Source: Lepiota brunneoincarnata (taxonomy: Eukaryota > Basidiomycota > Agaricomycetes > Agaricales > Agaricaceae). Taken from it: a stretch of 64,000 nt of DNA. The DNA is taken from NCBI GenBank assembly GCA_023014365.1, contig JAEBUN010000030.1, forward strand, positions 496,001 through 560,000, read 5' to 3'. Below, piece after piece: positions 63,659-64,000 of this stretch. A program made the translations under genes and the position numbers. Every line of letters begins with the position of its first letter. Position 1 is the first letter of the stretch. Under the pieces are notes generated by a model that ran no database searches, was not told the DNA's origin, and saw only the letters and a program-made list of their open reading frames with translations.

Positions 63659-64000
63659 TAGTCCAACCATGAATTATGATAGCAAATGTCTCGGATCGTT
63701 TATTGTGTCGAACTAGTAGCCAATTCTTGGAACATGGGGTAAGTTTGGGTTCTGCAGGTGTGATCGAGGGACTGTCTAAGCGATGGATTCATTGTGATGT
63801 ATTTATTTCATGTACTGCTATCCCGTTTTGTCAGTGCTAAAATCGAATGCAGAAGACACAATAAAAAAGTTGGGCTGGGGGGAAACACATTAGCGTATCA
63901 GACCACGAAGCAAGGAGCCACCAGGTGGACGCGAATTTGCTTCGCGAATTTATTCTGTCGGCTCTTTCTGTTGAGGAATGTATCACTGTGTCAATTAGGG
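63659..64000. other. 3' flank, no gene recognised
   Basis: AT-rich sequence after dehydrogenase 2; AATAAAAAAG near 63860 could serve polyadenylation. Nothing else seen before the window end. Confidence 0.4.

Overview
This window is fungal nuclear DNA, most likely from an agaricomycete basidiomycete. Coding genes carry many 45-70 nt GT-AG introns. The retroelements are Ty3/gypsy lineages typical of mushroom-forming fungi (a chromovirus with chromodomain integrase, and a lineage whose reverse transcriptase carries YIDDVPI instead of YVDD). Many of the transposable-element stop codons look like CGA turned into TGA, as expected where CpG is methylated. The species cannot be named from the sequence alone.

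Layout. Positions 1 to about 46.8 kb are a transposon island. Positions 1-24,739 hold a tandem array of a minus-strand gypsy family (here GyA) that shares LTRs at 2860-4744, 5290-6519 and 22512-23692. The right-hand GyA copy (5290-23692) is a four-level nest. A degenerate Tc1/mariner element (7478-9072, TA duplication) and a solo LTR of another family (LTR-B, 9092-17995, ACCCA duplication) sit in its reverse transcriptase gene. LTR-B is itself split by an almost pristine chromovirus (GyC, 9558-17799, TGAAG duplication, LTRs differing at one base in 698). GyA also interrupts the gag of an older gypsy (GyF, 23693-24739).

Positions 25126-38061 hold a second large element, GyD. Its two 562-bp LTRs differ at about 17 positions, and a decayed minus-strand gag-pol is interrupted by an apparently intact Tc1/mariner element (35204-36806). 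Between the end of pol and the left LTR lie three tiny minus-strand membrane-protein ORFs and, on the opposite strand, spliced genes that begin at the left LTR. This arrangement is the most unusual in the window. Positions 38.1-43.9 kb hold decayed GyF pol, minisatellites and an inverted GyF LTR. Positions 43868-46816 are a DDE transposon with TA-flanked inverted repeats and a transposase broken by three TGA codons.

From about 47 kb to the end the DNA is ordinary, mostly single-copy sequence: a decayed tetratricopeptide-repeat gene, two divergently transcribed peptide-transporter (POT/PTR2) paralogs (51003-53452 minus, 55573-58177 plus) with a small membrane-protein ORF between them, an F-box gene (59138-60563 minus), and a tandem pair of atypical short-chain dehydrogenase-like genes (61406-62413 and 62589-63658 plus). 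Exon phases sum to whole codons for both transporters, the F-box gene and both dehydrogenases, so these five look functional.

All element names (GyA, LTR-B, GyC, GyD, GyF) are labels made up for this answer. Identities and repeat boundaries were judged by eye.
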